From Flavisolibacter sp. (GTDB lineage: Bacteria; Bacteroidota; Bacteroidia; Chitinophagales; Chitinophagaceae), in NCBI GenBank assembly GCA_013695175.1, contig JACDAZ010000200.1:1-10953 (forward strand): DNA of 10,953 nucleotides. Direction: 5' to 3'. The stretch's first letter is position 1; each line of letters begins with the position of its first letter. A program made the position numbers and the translations under genes. Below, one piece after another: positions 1 to 7,846 of the stretch. The notes beneath the pieces were generated by a model. It was given only the letters and a program-made list of their open reading frames with translations. It had not been told where the DNA came from and ran no database searches.

Positions 1-386
1 TCCGGTACTGGCATAATTGTTTGACAAATATAAAAATCATTACCGGCTGCATCAGAAGCCGCTACTGCAGCAAGCTGAAATTTTATATATGCCCCAATAT
101 TTTAAATATGTAGTTATGCTATTGTTACCTCCCTGAGTAGTGGTTACTAATTTATTAGTTATGTTGTAAGTTTTGGCAACATAACCAGTGGCAGGATCAC
201 AATAAAGATTTTGTTGCTCACATGCATGCTCTGTAAATGTATATTTTGATCCGCTTGTTTGCCCAATGCCATGTACTTTTTGGTAATGAAAATGAGATGC
301 AATATGTAAAGTATTCCCCTTTTTACGTTGTTTAATGTATAAACAATTTTTCCTGTAACATGAACATATTCGTTATTGCAGTGCAT
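1..386 (-). pseudogene. Frameshifted small protein gene, cut by the left edge
   Basis: No single frame gives a convincing protein, but three pieces join into one. From an ATG at 386 the frame reads through 'EYVHVTGKIVYTLNNVKRG' to about 318. The next frame then reads from about 315 ('NTLHIASHFHYQKVHGIG', then 'QTSGSKYTFTEHACEQQ') to about 85. The first frame resumes ('FQLAAVAASDAAGNDFYI') to the edge. The inferred changes are one base lost in the A/G homopolymers at 316-324 and one gained near 78-90. Staying in the first frame gives a stop at 159. The joined pattern 'VHVTG...HFHYQKVHGIGQTSGSKY' recalls, from memory, an uncharacterised family of small secreted proteins with 'VHLTG...GVSGVGLTSGAKY'. 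No signal peptide is visible after the ATG, so the 5' end may also be damaged. It lies 39 bp downstream of the response regulator on the same strand. Function unknown. Confidence 0.5.
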
Positions 387-425
387 AAACCACCTTATAA
401 AGAAAAAGAGGAAGATGCAGGTTGT

Positions 426-857
426 TTATTGATCATTGAAATTATTTGGAGCAGCACATCTTATCCAATATTCCATAATGGCAGTTATCGTTTTTTCCAT
501 TTCAGCCATTGAACTCTCTTTTACAAAAAATCCCTGCACTGACAAACTATAAGCATCAATAACTGCTTTTTGACTTATAGCAGTTGAGAAGAATAAATAA
601 GGAATACACTTAATTGTTAATTCGGCATCTGTTTTTAATTTTTCTCTTAAGGCAAAACCGGTGAGTTTCGGTAGATTAATATCAGAAAGAATAAGAAATG
701 GTGTTACTTCCTTCCTATTTAAAAAATCAAGAGCATCCTCTCCATCAAAAAAGAAAATGATCTTGTTTGGGTAATTTAATTTCTTAAAAACTTCTTTTAA
801 TAATTCCTGATCATCAGGGTCATCTTCGATTATTATAATGGGATTGGTATTATTCAC
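426..857 (-). CDS. Single-domain response regulator (CheY-like receiver)
   Basis: A stand-alone receiver domain of 143 residues with no output domain, expected to take a phosphate from a histidine kinase and signal by protein contact in the cytoplasm. The acidic pocket is at E11, D12 and D13 after strand beta-1 (IIII). The phosphoacceptor is D59 in 'LILSDINLPKLTG', the switch hydroxyl is S91 or T92 in 'FFSTA', and the conserved lysine is K113 in 'FFVK'. All essential receiver residues are therefore present. The start is GTG at 857: an in-frame TGA lies just upstream with no ATG between, and the first beta-strand begins at residue 7. It follows the endonuclease-fold gene by 26 bp on the same strand, so the two are probably co-transcribed. 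No kinase is in the window, so the partner is unknown. Confidence 0.93.
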   Translation of the reverse strand: MNNTNPIIIIEDDPDDQELLKEVFKKLNYPNKIIFFFDGEDALDFLNRKEVTPFLILSDINLPKLTGFALREKLKTDAELTIKCIPYLFFSTAISQKAVIDAYSLSVQGFFVKESSMAEMEKTITAIMEYWIRCAAPNNFNDQ

Positions 858-883
858 GGGTTTTTTAAAATATCAAATATCAG

Positions 884-1981
884 TTAATTGTCAACATCTG
901 CATCATTTTTTCCTTCTTTTATTGTTTCTGAAGCATCCTTTTCAGTGCCGGAATCAGGTTTTGTTACAGGTTGCAGATTTTTATCTTCTGGCTCATAGCT
1001 TAAGTGTACAAAAACAGGAAAATGATCGCTGTTAACACTGCTTAGTCTTTCCATTTTAATAAGTTTAAAATGGTTGCTGTGAAAAATATGATCCAATGGC
1101 CAACGGAATATGGGGACTTTAGCATGGTAAGTATTATAAAAACCCCTTCCGCGACGAGGGTCCAGTAGCCCGCTTACTTCCTGGAACAATTCTGTGTTTT
1201 CAGACCAGGCAACATCATTTAAATCGCCGGCAACAATCACAGGACCTCCATCTTTTTTAGCTTCTCTTCCTACCATAATTATTTCTGCATCCCTTTCCTT
1301 GCTGTCGCTGCTTTCACCCGGAACAGGAGGACGAGGATGTACAATAAACAAAGTTATCCATTCGCCATTTTTTAATTGCACTTTAGTATAAATAGATGGT
1401 ATGTCCGGCTCAATTAAATAACGTACCATGGATTGAGCCAGCGGCATACGGGAATAGAGGTGCATTCCATATAAATTATCTAACGGAACTTTTACAGAAA
1501 ATGGATAATTCTTTTCAATAATGCTTAATTGCTGCTGCCATATACTGTCAGTTTCAGTAGTTATTAATATATCAGGATTGTAAGTTTTTACTTTTTCTAT
1601 CAGGAGGTGATATTCTGTATTAGTTTTTAATACATTACAGATAAGCAAACTAACAGCTCCTGAGTTAGTTTCAGCTGCTGCCGTTAGTACTGTTTTCTTC
1701 GCAAAAGGAGTATAGGGCCAGGCTTTGTAAGCTTGTACAATTATTATAAAAGATAAGATACCTGCAAACAACCAGTGCATTGCAGTACGTTTAAAATAAA
1801 ATATGAAAAACCAAATCAGCGTAATAACTGCAATTACAAAAGTTTGCAGGCGTGGGTAATCAAAAATGCGTATGTACCATTCTTTGGAAGAAGACAATGG
1901 TATAAGTGTTGCTAAGAATGCCAACAGGGTAAATAAACCAAAAACAACCACGCCAATAGAATATCGTAAACGTTCGTACAA
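884..1981 (-). CDS. Membrane-anchored endonuclease/exonuclease/phosphatase family protein
   Basis: 365 residues. Three N-terminal hydrophobic segments (about 8-28, 46-64 and 69-85) precede an endonuclease/exonuclease/phosphatase (EEP) domain at about 108-328. The metal and catalytic positions of the fold are visible: N116 in 'LLICNV', E143 in 'TTETD', H215 in 'FIVHPRPP', D253 and N255 in 'AGDLND', D297-H298 in 'PLDHIF', and D319-H320 in 'SDHFPV'. This fold hydrolyses phosphodiesters or phosphomonoesters with a divalent metal; the substrate cannot be told from sequence. With three helices the catalytic domain probably faces the periplasm. A charged tail of about 36 residues follows the domain and looks disordered. 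The start is TTG at 1981, placed by an in-frame TAA just upstream; the next ATG (residue 68) would remove two helices. It is divergent from xylB across 61 bp and probably leads the minus-strand unit. Confidence 0.88.
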   Translation of the reverse strand: MYERLRYSIGVVVFGLFTLLAFLATLIPLSSSKEWYIRIFDYPRLQTFVIAVITLIWFFIFYFKRTAMHWLFAGILSFIIIVQAYKAWPYTPFAKKTVLTAAAETNSGAVSLLICNVLKTNTEYHLLIEKVKTYNPDILITTETDSIWQQQLSIIEKNYPFSVKVPLDNLYGMHLYSRMPLAQSMVRYLIEPDIPSIYTKVQLKNGEWITLFIVHPRPPVPGESSDSKERDAEIIMVGREAKKDGGPVIVAGDLNDVAWSENTELFQEVSGLLDPRRGRGFYNTYHAKVPIFRWPLDHIFHSNHFKLIKMERLSSVNSDHFPVFVHLSYEPEDKNLQPVTKPDSGTEKDASETIKEGKNDADVDN

Positions 1982-2042
1982 AATAAAGGTTTAATTTCAA
2001 AAATGTGGTAATATACTATCTAATTAAGTTATACTTTCAGAA
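1982..2042. promoter_or_regulatory. Divergent promoter region between the EEP gene and xylB
   Basis: These 61 AT-rich bases separate two genes facing away from each other, so promoters for both should lie here or reach into the coding ends. I see no good match to the Bacteroidota -7 box (TAnnTTTG) with a paired -33 box, and no Shine-Dalgarno sequence before either start. The call rests on gene arrangement. Confidence 0.35.
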
Positions 2043-3554
2043 ATGTTATTATTAGGAATTGATCTTGGAACTTCTTCCATTAAGGTTTCTGTTGTAGATG
2101 CAGAAACACATAATTGTATTGCCTCAGCACAATTCCCCGAAACAGAAGCAGAAATCATAGCATCACAACCTGGTTGGGCTGAACAAAGTCCTGAGCTGTG
2201 GTGGGAACATACAAAGCAGGCAATCTTGAAATGCAATTCAGGTGGAGGTTATAATCCAAAAGATATTGCCGCTATTGGCATTGCTTACCAGATGCACGGA
2301 CTGGTTGTAGTTGACGGTGAACAAAAAGTATTGCGAAACTCTATTATCTGGTGCGATGGCCGTGCAGTTTCTTTAGGACAAAAGGCTTTTGAAAAAATTG
2401 GAAAAGAAAAATCGCTTTCGCATTTATTAAACTCACCTGGAAATTTTACTGCATCAAAACTGGCATGGGTAAAAGAAAATGAACCTGCAATCTATGAGAA
2501 AATAGATAAAGTTCTTCTGCCGGGTGATTTTCTTTCTATGAAATTTACCGGTGAAATTACAACTACAATATCTGCATTATCTGAGGGTATATTCTGGGAT
2601 TTTAAAACCAATGCTATTTCGGAAGATGTTATGAAGTTTTATGAAATTAACCAAATGCTATTACCCAATATTAAACCACTCTTTTCAAATCATGGTCATT
2701 TATCAAAGGAAGTTGCTGCAAGACTATCATTAACTGCGGGTATACCTGTTAGTTATAAAGCTGGTGATCAACCCAACAATGCTTTTTCATTAAATGTTTT
2801 AAACCCCGGTGAGGTTGCAGCTACGGCTGGTACTTCGGGTGTTATTTATGCTATAAGTGATGCATTGGTTTACGATAACCAATCAAGAATCAACAGCTTT
2901 GCGCATGTGAATCATAATAGTTATTCTTCAACAAACAGCTCCGGAAGCGATACAAGAATCGGTGTGTTATTATGCATAAACGGTGTTGGTATCTGCAACA
3001 GGTGGGTGAAAAATTTAATAGCAGCTCAACATAGTTATGATAGTTTAAATCTTGCTGCATCCCATATACCAGCTGGTTCTGATGGCTTGATGATGTTACC
3101 GTTTGGTAATGGTGCTGAGCGTATGTTGAATAATAAAATGGTAGGAGCTCATATTCATAATCTTGACTACAACATACATACTGCCGAACATTTGGCACGT
3201 GCAGCGCAGGAAGGAATAGCCTATGCATTTAGATATGGGTTGGACATTATGAGAGAAAATAGTATTAATCCATCAGTTATAAGGGCTGGAAGAGCAAATA
3301 TGTTTCTTAGTGATGTTTTTGCGCAATCGTTTGTAAATATTACCGGAGTTCCTGTGGAATTGTACCAAACTGATGGAAGCATAGGTGCTGCTTTGGGTGC
3401 CGGTGTAGGCATTGGTCATTATACAAATCCCGAATCTGCTTTTGCAAAAAAAGTTCCTTTAAAATTAATTTCACCACAAAATAAATCCACATATAATAGT
3501 CTGTATGAAGAGTGGAATAAAGTTCTTCAATCGCATTTAAATTTTAATAATTAA
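2043..3554 (+). CDS. xylB: Xylulokinase (FGGY family)
   Basis: Phosphorylates D-xylulose with ATP to xylulose-5-phosphate, the entry point to the pentose phosphate pathway; cytoplasmic. At 503 residues it has the usual family length. The N-terminal FGGY domain opens with the ATP/phosphate loop 'GIDLGTSSIKVSVVD' (5-19). Sugar-binding M84-H85 sit in 'YQMHGLV', 'WCDGR' is at 103-107, and the catalytic base is D242 in 'KAGDQPNNAF'. The C-terminal domain has the adenosine-binding 'AGTSGVIYA' (262-270), 'GNGAERMLNN' and 'DGSIGAALGAGVGIG' (444-458). The MHG motif and pairing with xylose isomerase favour xylulokinase over glycerol, gluconate or ribulose kinases. ATG at 2043 leads directly into the first strand. 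It is first in the operon, with xylA 29 bp downstream. No xylose transporter or regulator gene is present in the window. Confidence 0.96.
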   Translation: MLLLGIDLGTSSIKVSVVDAETHNCIASAQFPETEAEIIASQPGWAEQSPELWWEHTKQAILKCNSGGGYNPKDIAAIGIAYQMHGLVVVDGEQKVLRNSIIWCDGRAVSLGQKAFEKIGKEKSLSHLLNSPGNFTASKLAWVKENEPAIYEKIDKVLLPGDFLSMKFTGEITTTISALSEGIFWDFKTNAISEDVMKFYEINQMLLPNIKPLFSNHGHLSKEVAARLSLTAGIPVSYKAGDQPNNAFSLNVLNPGEVAATAGTSGVIYAISDALVYDNQSRINSFAHVNHNSYSSTNSSGSDTRIGVLLCINGVGICNRWVKNLIAAQHSYDSLNLAASHIPAGSDGLMMLPFGNGAERMLNNKMVGAHIHNLDYNIHTAEHLARAAQEGIAYAFRYGLDIMRENSINPSVIRAGRANMFLSDVFAQSFVNITGVPVELYQTDGSIGAALGAGVGIGHYTNPESAFAKKVPLKLISPQNKSTYNSLYEEWNKVLQSHLNFNN

Positions 3555-3583
3555 CATCAGAAATTAAAAAATAAACTAAAACA

Positions 3584-4894
3584 ATGGCTGAATATTTTAA
3601 AAACATCAACCAGGTAAAATTTGAAGGAGTAGAAAGTGATAATCCGTTTGCTTTTCGCTGGTACGATGAAAATAAAAACATTGCAGGAAAAACATTAAAG
3701 GATCATTTCAAATTTGCATGTGCTTATTGGCATTCATTCAATAATACAGGTACCGATCCGTTTGGAGGACCAACACATATTTTTCCCTGGGATGCTCCAA
3801 AGGATCCAATAGAGAGAGCCAAAGCTAAAATGGATGCAGCCTTTGAATTTATTACAAAAATGACCCTGCCTTATTATTGTTTTCATGATGTAGATGTTGT
3901 TGATTATACCGATGACATATCAGATAATGAAAAACGCCTGCAAAAAATGGTGGAATATGCAAAGCAAAAGCAGGCAGAAACAGGAGTTAAATTATTGTGG
4001 GGTACGGCAAATTTATTTTCTCATAAAAGATACATGAATGGCGCGGCAACAAATCCGGATTTTAATGTAGTGGCACATGCAGGTGCACAGGTAAAAGCAG
4101 CATTGGATGCAACAATAGAATTGGGAGGTGAAAATTATGTTTTTTGGGGTGGAAGAGAAGGTTATATGAGTTTGTTGAACACCAATATGAAAAGAGAAAA
4201 GGAACATCTTGCCAAATTTTTGCATACTGCAAAAGACTATGCAAGAAAAAATGGATTTAAAGGAACTTTTTTTATTGAACCAAAACCTGCAGAGCCATCC
4301 AAACATCAATATGATTTTGATTGCGAAACTGTAATAGGTTTTTTACGTCAGTATGATTTAATTGATGACTTTAAAATAAATATTGAAGTCAATCATGCTA
4401 CGCTTGCCGGTCACACCTTTACACACGAAATACAGGTTTCTGCAGATGCGGGTGTGTTAGGTTCTATTGATGCCAATCGCGGTGATTATCAAAATGGGTG
4501 GGATACAGATCAATTTCCAAATGATCTGAATGAATTAACAGAAGCCATGCTTATCTTTTTAGAAGCAGGCGGCTTACAGGGTGGTGGTGTAAATTTCGAT
4601 GCTAAAATCCGTCGAAATTCCACAGATCCTGCAGATCTGTTTTATGCTCATATTGGCGGTATGGATGTTTTTGCAAGAGCATTAATAACTGCCGATACTA
4701 TTCTTCAAAAATCTGAATTCAGAAAGTTTCGGGAAGAGCGTTATTCATCATTTGATTCCGGTAAAGGAAAAGAGTTTGAAAACGGAAAATTAAGTTTAGA
4801 AGACTTAAGGCAACATGCTACTGAAAATGGTGAGCCTGAAGTGAGAAGTGGAAGACAGGAATGGTTGGAAAATATGATTAACAGGTACCTATAA
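3584..4894 (+). CDS. xylA: Xylose isomerase (class II)
   Basis: Interconverts D-xylose and D-xylulose, and usually D-glucose and D-fructose, through a metal-assisted hydride shift in a cytoplasmic TIM-barrel tetramer. The 436 residues match class II enzymes, which carry an N-terminal extension of about 40-50 residues absent from class I. Active-site residues are complete: H101 and D104 in 'CFHDVDVVD', E232 and K234 in 'FIEPKP', E268 and H271 in '[13 protein letters not shown]', D296 in 'GSIDANRGD', D307 and D309 in 'GWDTDQFP', and D339 in 'GGGVNFDAK'. The start is preceded by an A-rich stretch and no Shine-Dalgarno sequence, as is usual in Bacteroidota. It follows xylB closely and is followed by an intrinsic terminator at 4945-4985, so it ends the operon. 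Confidence 0.98.
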   Translation: MAEYFKNINQVKFEGVESDNPFAFRWYDENKNIAGKTLKDHFKFACAYWHSFNNTGTDPFGGPTHIFPWDAPKDPIERAKAKMDAAFEFITKMTLPYYCFHDVDVVDYTDDISDNEKRLQKMVEYAKQKQAETGVKLLWGTANLFSHKRYMNGAATNPDFNVVAHAGAQVKAALDATIELGGENYVFWGGREGYMSLLNTNMKREKEHLAKFLHTAKDYARKNGFKGTFFIEPKPAEPSKHQYDFDCETVIGFLRQYDLIDDFKINIEVNHATLAGHTFTHEIQVSADAGVLGSIDANRGDYQNGWDTDQFPNDLNELTEAMLIFLEAGGLQGGGVNFDAKIRRNSTDPADLFYAHIGGMDVFARALITADTILQKSEFRKFREERYSSFDSGKGKEFENGKLSLEDLRQHATENGEPEVRSGRQEWLENMINRYL

Positions 4895-4944
4895 TTTTTT
4901 TAGATTTTAAAAATTTAATACAAAAAACACGTTATAAAACACTT

Positions 4945-4985
4945 CACTTCAAACGTTAGACCGGATTGTTTTAAGTGGTTTTTTT
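4945..4985 (+). terminator. Intrinsic terminator after xylA
   Basis: The arms CACTTCAAAC (4945-4954) and GTTTTAAGTG (4968-4977) pair over ten positions with one mismatch. They close a 13-nt loop, and GTTTTTTT (4978-4985) follows directly. Orientation and position, 50 bp after the xylA stop, fit the end of the xylBA transcript. Confidence 0.7.
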
Positions 4986-5278
4986 AATACTGATGATCTG
5001 AAAAATAAAACTATCCAGGTTACAGTGCCATTGGAGGATTAAGAGACTGGCAGAATTAAGAGGATTAGAATTGAGGATTATGAGATCTTATTAACGATCT
5101 AACATTTTTTTGGCTATTTCATCAAACATTTTCCGGAACATTGAAAAAATTAATGCTTGGTTTTCCTTCTATGATATCAGGAAACAAAAGTGTTCACAAC
5201 AAAGAAAATATTTCATAAACATCGTGAAATAATAAGAAACAGCAGGGCGACGGGAATGTTGTTTTAAAAGTAAAAAAG
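4986..5278. other. Intergenic stretch with spaced GAGGATTA repeats
   Basis: About 290 bp between the xylA terminator and the beta-helix gene with no supportable coding region. The octamer GAGGATTA occurs three times at 5034, 5060 and 5073, on one strand, spaced 26 and 13 bp. The last two are preceded by GAATT, giving a near-tandem 13-bp unit with a 2-nt insertion in the first of the pair. The rest is AT-rich and should contain the promoter of the downstream gene, but I cannot pick a clear -7/-33 pair. The bases just before the start codon are A-rich. Confidence 0.35.
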
Positions 5279-6931
5279 ATGAAACAATTAATTCTTATTT
5301 GCCTGTTATTCTTTGGATTGCACGCAAATGCGCAAATTGTAGTAAGGTTAGCAGATTATGCAAAAGGAGATGGTACGGATGAAACTGTAAAAATTCAATC
5401 TGCACTGGATGCAGGAAAGGGAAATCCTGTTATTGTTATTCCAGAAAAAGGAAAAACTTATTATTTCAGTTCAATACGTATTCGTTACTCCAATGTTCAT
5501 ATTCAGGGTGATGGCAGTTCAACATTTAAGACGCATCCGGCTGCACCACAAATTGCTTCTGCATCGTATTTTAAAATACAACCAACAAGAAGATTTACTG
5601 ATACAGCAACAATTGTTGTTAAAGAAGGTTCTTACACATTTACATATCCAAAATCATCAAGTTTAAGGGTTGGTGAAATACTTTTCGTGGCCGGAGGTAG
5701 ATATTTCGCCTTTGGAAAAAAACCTGTAAGTACACAAGACGGATGGTATTCAAGAGTGTCTAAAATTGTAGGTAATACTGTTACTATGGAAATGCCAGCT
5801 AAACGATCTTTTACCTCTCTTAAAATACACCAGTACAATCTTATTGAGAACGTAAAAATTTCTCAAATGCGATTTGATTTTAAAAACAGAACAAACGGTT
5901 ATGGTGTTTCTTTTATGACTGTATCACGATGTCGCATTGATTCATCTGTAATTGAAGGAACCCCTACAAGTAGTCCTTCATTAAGGGTAGGATTACAGTT
6001 ACATGGTGTTGAGGTTACTGCATATAAAACAAGAGTAATAGGTGGGCTGCTTACCAATAAAATTGTTAGTGGTGTTGGGTATGGCATTAATCCTTCAGGT
6101 CAAAATATAACTGTATCACATTGTTATGTGGAAGGGTGGAAAACAAGAATTTGTGGTGCAACCAGGGAATATTTTTCAAGTGGTACAAAATATTTATATG
6201 ATACTGTTGTTTCAGCGGGTGGTAGTGGTGCCGGATTAGACTTTCATCCTAATATGAGCGGTGTAATGATTGGAAATGTCATTCGATCCAATGAAGGCGA
6301 TCATTCAATAAACATAAGAAGCGACAGTGCAGAAGTTTCAAACAATGACATTTTACACAGGAATTATAACAGACCCGGTGTGGTACGTGCAATTTATATT
6401 TTTGAAACTGCAAAAAAAGACGTGCTGATAAAGAACAATAAAATTGTTGTTGAATCATCACCAGGCCACAACCTTTATTCGGTAATGCTATCAGGCAATA
6501 ATGATGCAGGCTCCTGGGCGAATATAAAAATTATAAATAACCTGCTTGGTGCAAAAGTAGTTGTAAAGGGTAATGTATCAGGTCACATAGAAATCACAGG
6601 AAACTATCTAACAACACCAGATGACTATTATGCTAATATTGATTTAAGTGGCGTCACCAGCCTTATGAGAACCGGAACATATTCCATAAACGATAACGTC
6701 TTTATAAACAAATATGCAAATGCTTATAATTTTTCTGTAAGAACACCATCAAGTTCCAAAAATCTTGCTGCGAATACAACTAAAGGTAGTGTTGTGAATA
6801 ATAAAACTTACCTCACAAATTGCCTCAATAAAAATGAGCAGTACAGGATTTTAAATAAGGGTAATTCAGTAGCTGGTAATAAAATAGTTGATTGTCGCAC
6901 TCCGCCTATTGCGCCTCGGTTTGATCGTTGA
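5279..6931 (+). CDS. Secreted right-handed parallel beta-helix protein (pectate lyase-like fold)
   Basis: 550 residues. Residues 1-18 form a Sec signal peptide (MKQ, hydrophobic core, 'HANA' before Q19), so the protein is exported. Next comes 'LADYAKGDGTDETVKIQSAL' (24-43), the typical opening of the pectate-lyase-superfamily-3 fold, also seen in family 28-like glycosidases and phage tailspikes, in which a 'GDGxTDdT' turn starts the helix cap. Further on, many short strands repeat with Asn/Asp/Gly turns, for example 'GDHSINIRSDSAEVSNNDI' and 'DVLIKNNKIVV', as expected for stacked coils. No catalytic residues can be assigned and no type IX sorting tail is visible, so lyase, hydrolase and epimerase activities all remain open. 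A role in plant or algal polysaccharide use would suit the xyl genes next door, but a terminator separates them. Start ATG 5279 follows an A-rich tract. Confidence 0.8.
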   Translation: MKQLILICLLFFGLHANAQIVVRLADYAKGDGTDETVKIQSALDAGKGNPVIVIPEKGKTYYFSSIRIRYSNVHIQGDGSSTFKTHPAAPQIASASYFKIQPTRRFTDTATIVVKEGSYTFTYPKSSSLRVGEILFVAGGRYFAFGKKPVSTQDGWYSRVSKIVGNTVTMEMPAKRSFTSLKIHQYNLIENVKISQMRFDFKNRTNGYGVSFMTVSRCRIDSSVIEGTPTSSPSLRVGLQLHGVEVTAYKTRVIGGLLTNKIVSGVGYGINPSGQNITVSHCYVEGWKTRICGATREYFSSGTKYLYDTVVSAGGSGAGLDFHPNMSGVMIGNVIRSNEGDHSINIRSDSAEVSNNDILHRNYNRPGVVRAIYIFETAKKDVLIKNNKIVVESSPGHNLYSVMLSGNNDAGSWANIKIINNLLGAKVVVKGNVSGHIEITGNYLTTPDDYYANIDLSGVTSLMRTGTYSINDNVFINKYANAYNFSVRTPSSSKNLAANTTKGSVVNNKTYLTNCLNKNEQYRILNKGNSVAGNKIVDCRTPPIAPRFDR

Positions 6932-7000
6932 TATTGCAATGTCATTAGAAGTAAAACAGATTTATATATTTTAGAGCTTAATCTGGTTTAGTAGAAGTAA

Positions 7001-7038
7001 ATTAAAAAGCATCTAAAGTCTTTCAATTCTAAATGCTT
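7001..7038 (-). terminator. Intrinsic terminator between converging genes
   Basis: On the minus strand AAGCATTTAGA (7038-7028) pairs with TTTAGATGCTT (7017-7007) over eleven positions, with two G-U pairs and a 10-nt loop. The T-rich TTTTTAAT (7008-7001) follows. This suits the end of the minus-strand ankyrin/SIMPL/membrane-protein unit. On the plus strand the same stem is followed by only a weak T-rich stretch, so it may serve the beta-helix gene less well. Confidence 0.6.
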
Positions 7039-7067
7039 GAATTCTATTTGACCTTTCAGGCTTTAAC

Positions 7068-7508
7068 CTAAAAACCACCAGACTGAAGTCGGGCAGCTGG
7101 TAAATGTGAAATAATAAAATTTTTTAAAGGCGTATCCAGTACTTCATACTTAATCAATTTTCCATTCACTGTGAAATGTAATAAACATGAGTATTTTCCA
7201 ATTAATTTTTTCTTTGTTTTTTCAATTTCATATAAATCTGTGATAGGAATTATCTTCTTCTTTGATTTAAAAAAAACATTATTATAGCCAATTTCAATAT
7301 CATTTCCTCTTAGATGATAGGAATGAATAAATTTTTTTCTATTTAATAATAAAAGAATAATAAAGGCTAAAACCAGTAATATTATATAAACTGCATTTAA
7401 TAATATATCATTAAAAGAACCAATTGCAAAAGCCCCTATTAATATTAGCAGAGGAAAAAGATAATTTATGAAAAATATTAAACGTTTGATTGACCTTATT
7501 CTTTGCAT
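7068..7508 (-). CDS. Small two-helix membrane protein of unknown function
   Basis: I do not recognise a family. Starting at the ATG at 7508 (protein 'MQRIRSIKRLIFF'), 146 residues hold a basic N-terminus and two close transmembrane helices (about 10-32 and 35-56). A soluble part of about 85 residues follows, with alternating strands ('KKIIPITDLYEIEK', 'YSCLLHFTVNGKLIKYEVLD') that looks like a small bacterial PH-like sandwich. An in-frame ATG at 7568 would add 20 residues but would overlap the end of the upstream SIMPL gene by 35 bp and add polar sequence before the helices, so I prefer 7508. That start leaves 25 bp to the preceding stop. The last residues, 'ARLQSGGF', are encoded by a 13-base string shared with the tRNA-derived repeats at the right end. 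Confidence 0.65.
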   Translation of the reverse strand: MQRIRSIKRLIFFINYLFPLLILIGAFAIGSFNDILLNAVYIILLVLAFIILLLLNRKKFIHSYHLRGNDIEIGYNNVFFKSKKKIIPITDLYEIEKTKKKLIGKYSCLLHFTVNGKLIKYEVLDTPLKNFIISHLPAARLQSGGF

Positions 7509-7533
7509 ATTAATAAGATTATTTTGACATTTT

Positions 7534-7846
7534 TTACTTAAGAATAAATTTAACGTTAACCAGTCCAATCACTTTTATTTTTTGAAATTCAATTTTTGGA
7601 GGTTGTTCTTTTTGCCCAAATTTAGCAGAATATCCTACTACTACAACTTCCTGCAAATCATTTTGGTATCTGTTTGTAATATTCATACTAACGTTTTCAG
7701 CATCCGTTATGTGAATAGCAGAACCAACATTTTGATTTAAAGGTCTCACTAACGATATGGCCTTCCTTTTTGCATCTTCTACAGCCCTGGTTCTCATGAT
7801 TGTTTTTAAAATTTCTAAATCCGAATAATTAACTCTATCATTGAAC
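7534..7846 (-). pseudogene. SIMPL-domain protein, C-terminal part of a frameshifted gene
   Basis: The frame reads 'RVNYSDLEILKTIMRTRAVE' then 'DAKRKAISLVRPLNQNVGSA' and runs to a stop at 7534. The helix rich in 'RAVEDAKRKA', followed by 'LNQNVGSAIHI', is the typical second half of a SIMPL (DUF541) domain. In the family it follows directly on the segment encoded by the upstream piece. The first ATG in this frame is at 7797, inside the domain, and there is no signal peptide of its own, so it is unlikely to be an independent gene. The join with the upstream piece falls within 7834-7846, where one base seems to be missing. If the shift is a sequencing error, the intact gene would span 7534-8246 and encode about 237 residues. 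Confidence 0.72.

Noticed and set aside
2890..3228. Open frame of 112 codons on the minus strand inside xylB
   Set aside because: It lies wholly opposite conserved kinase sequence, and its composition (many His, Tyr, Cys and Gln) is that of an antisense shadow.
3290..3420. Possible loss of the usual glycine-rich FGGY C-terminal motif in xylulokinase (reads 'IRAGRANMFLSDVF')
   Set aside because: From memory this form, with 'RAGxANMFLS', is normal in Bacteroidota xylulokinases, and the catalytic D242 and both phosphate loops are intact.
4013..4309. Open frame of 98 codons on the minus strand inside xylA
   Set aside because: It is rich in Cys and Phe, has no recognisable domain, and is opposite active-site coding sequence of xylose isomerase.
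7834..7846. Programmed -1 frameshift in the SIMPL gene
   Set aside because: No X-XXY-YYZ slippery heptamer or clear downstream stem-loop is visible, so a mutation or sequencing error is simpler.
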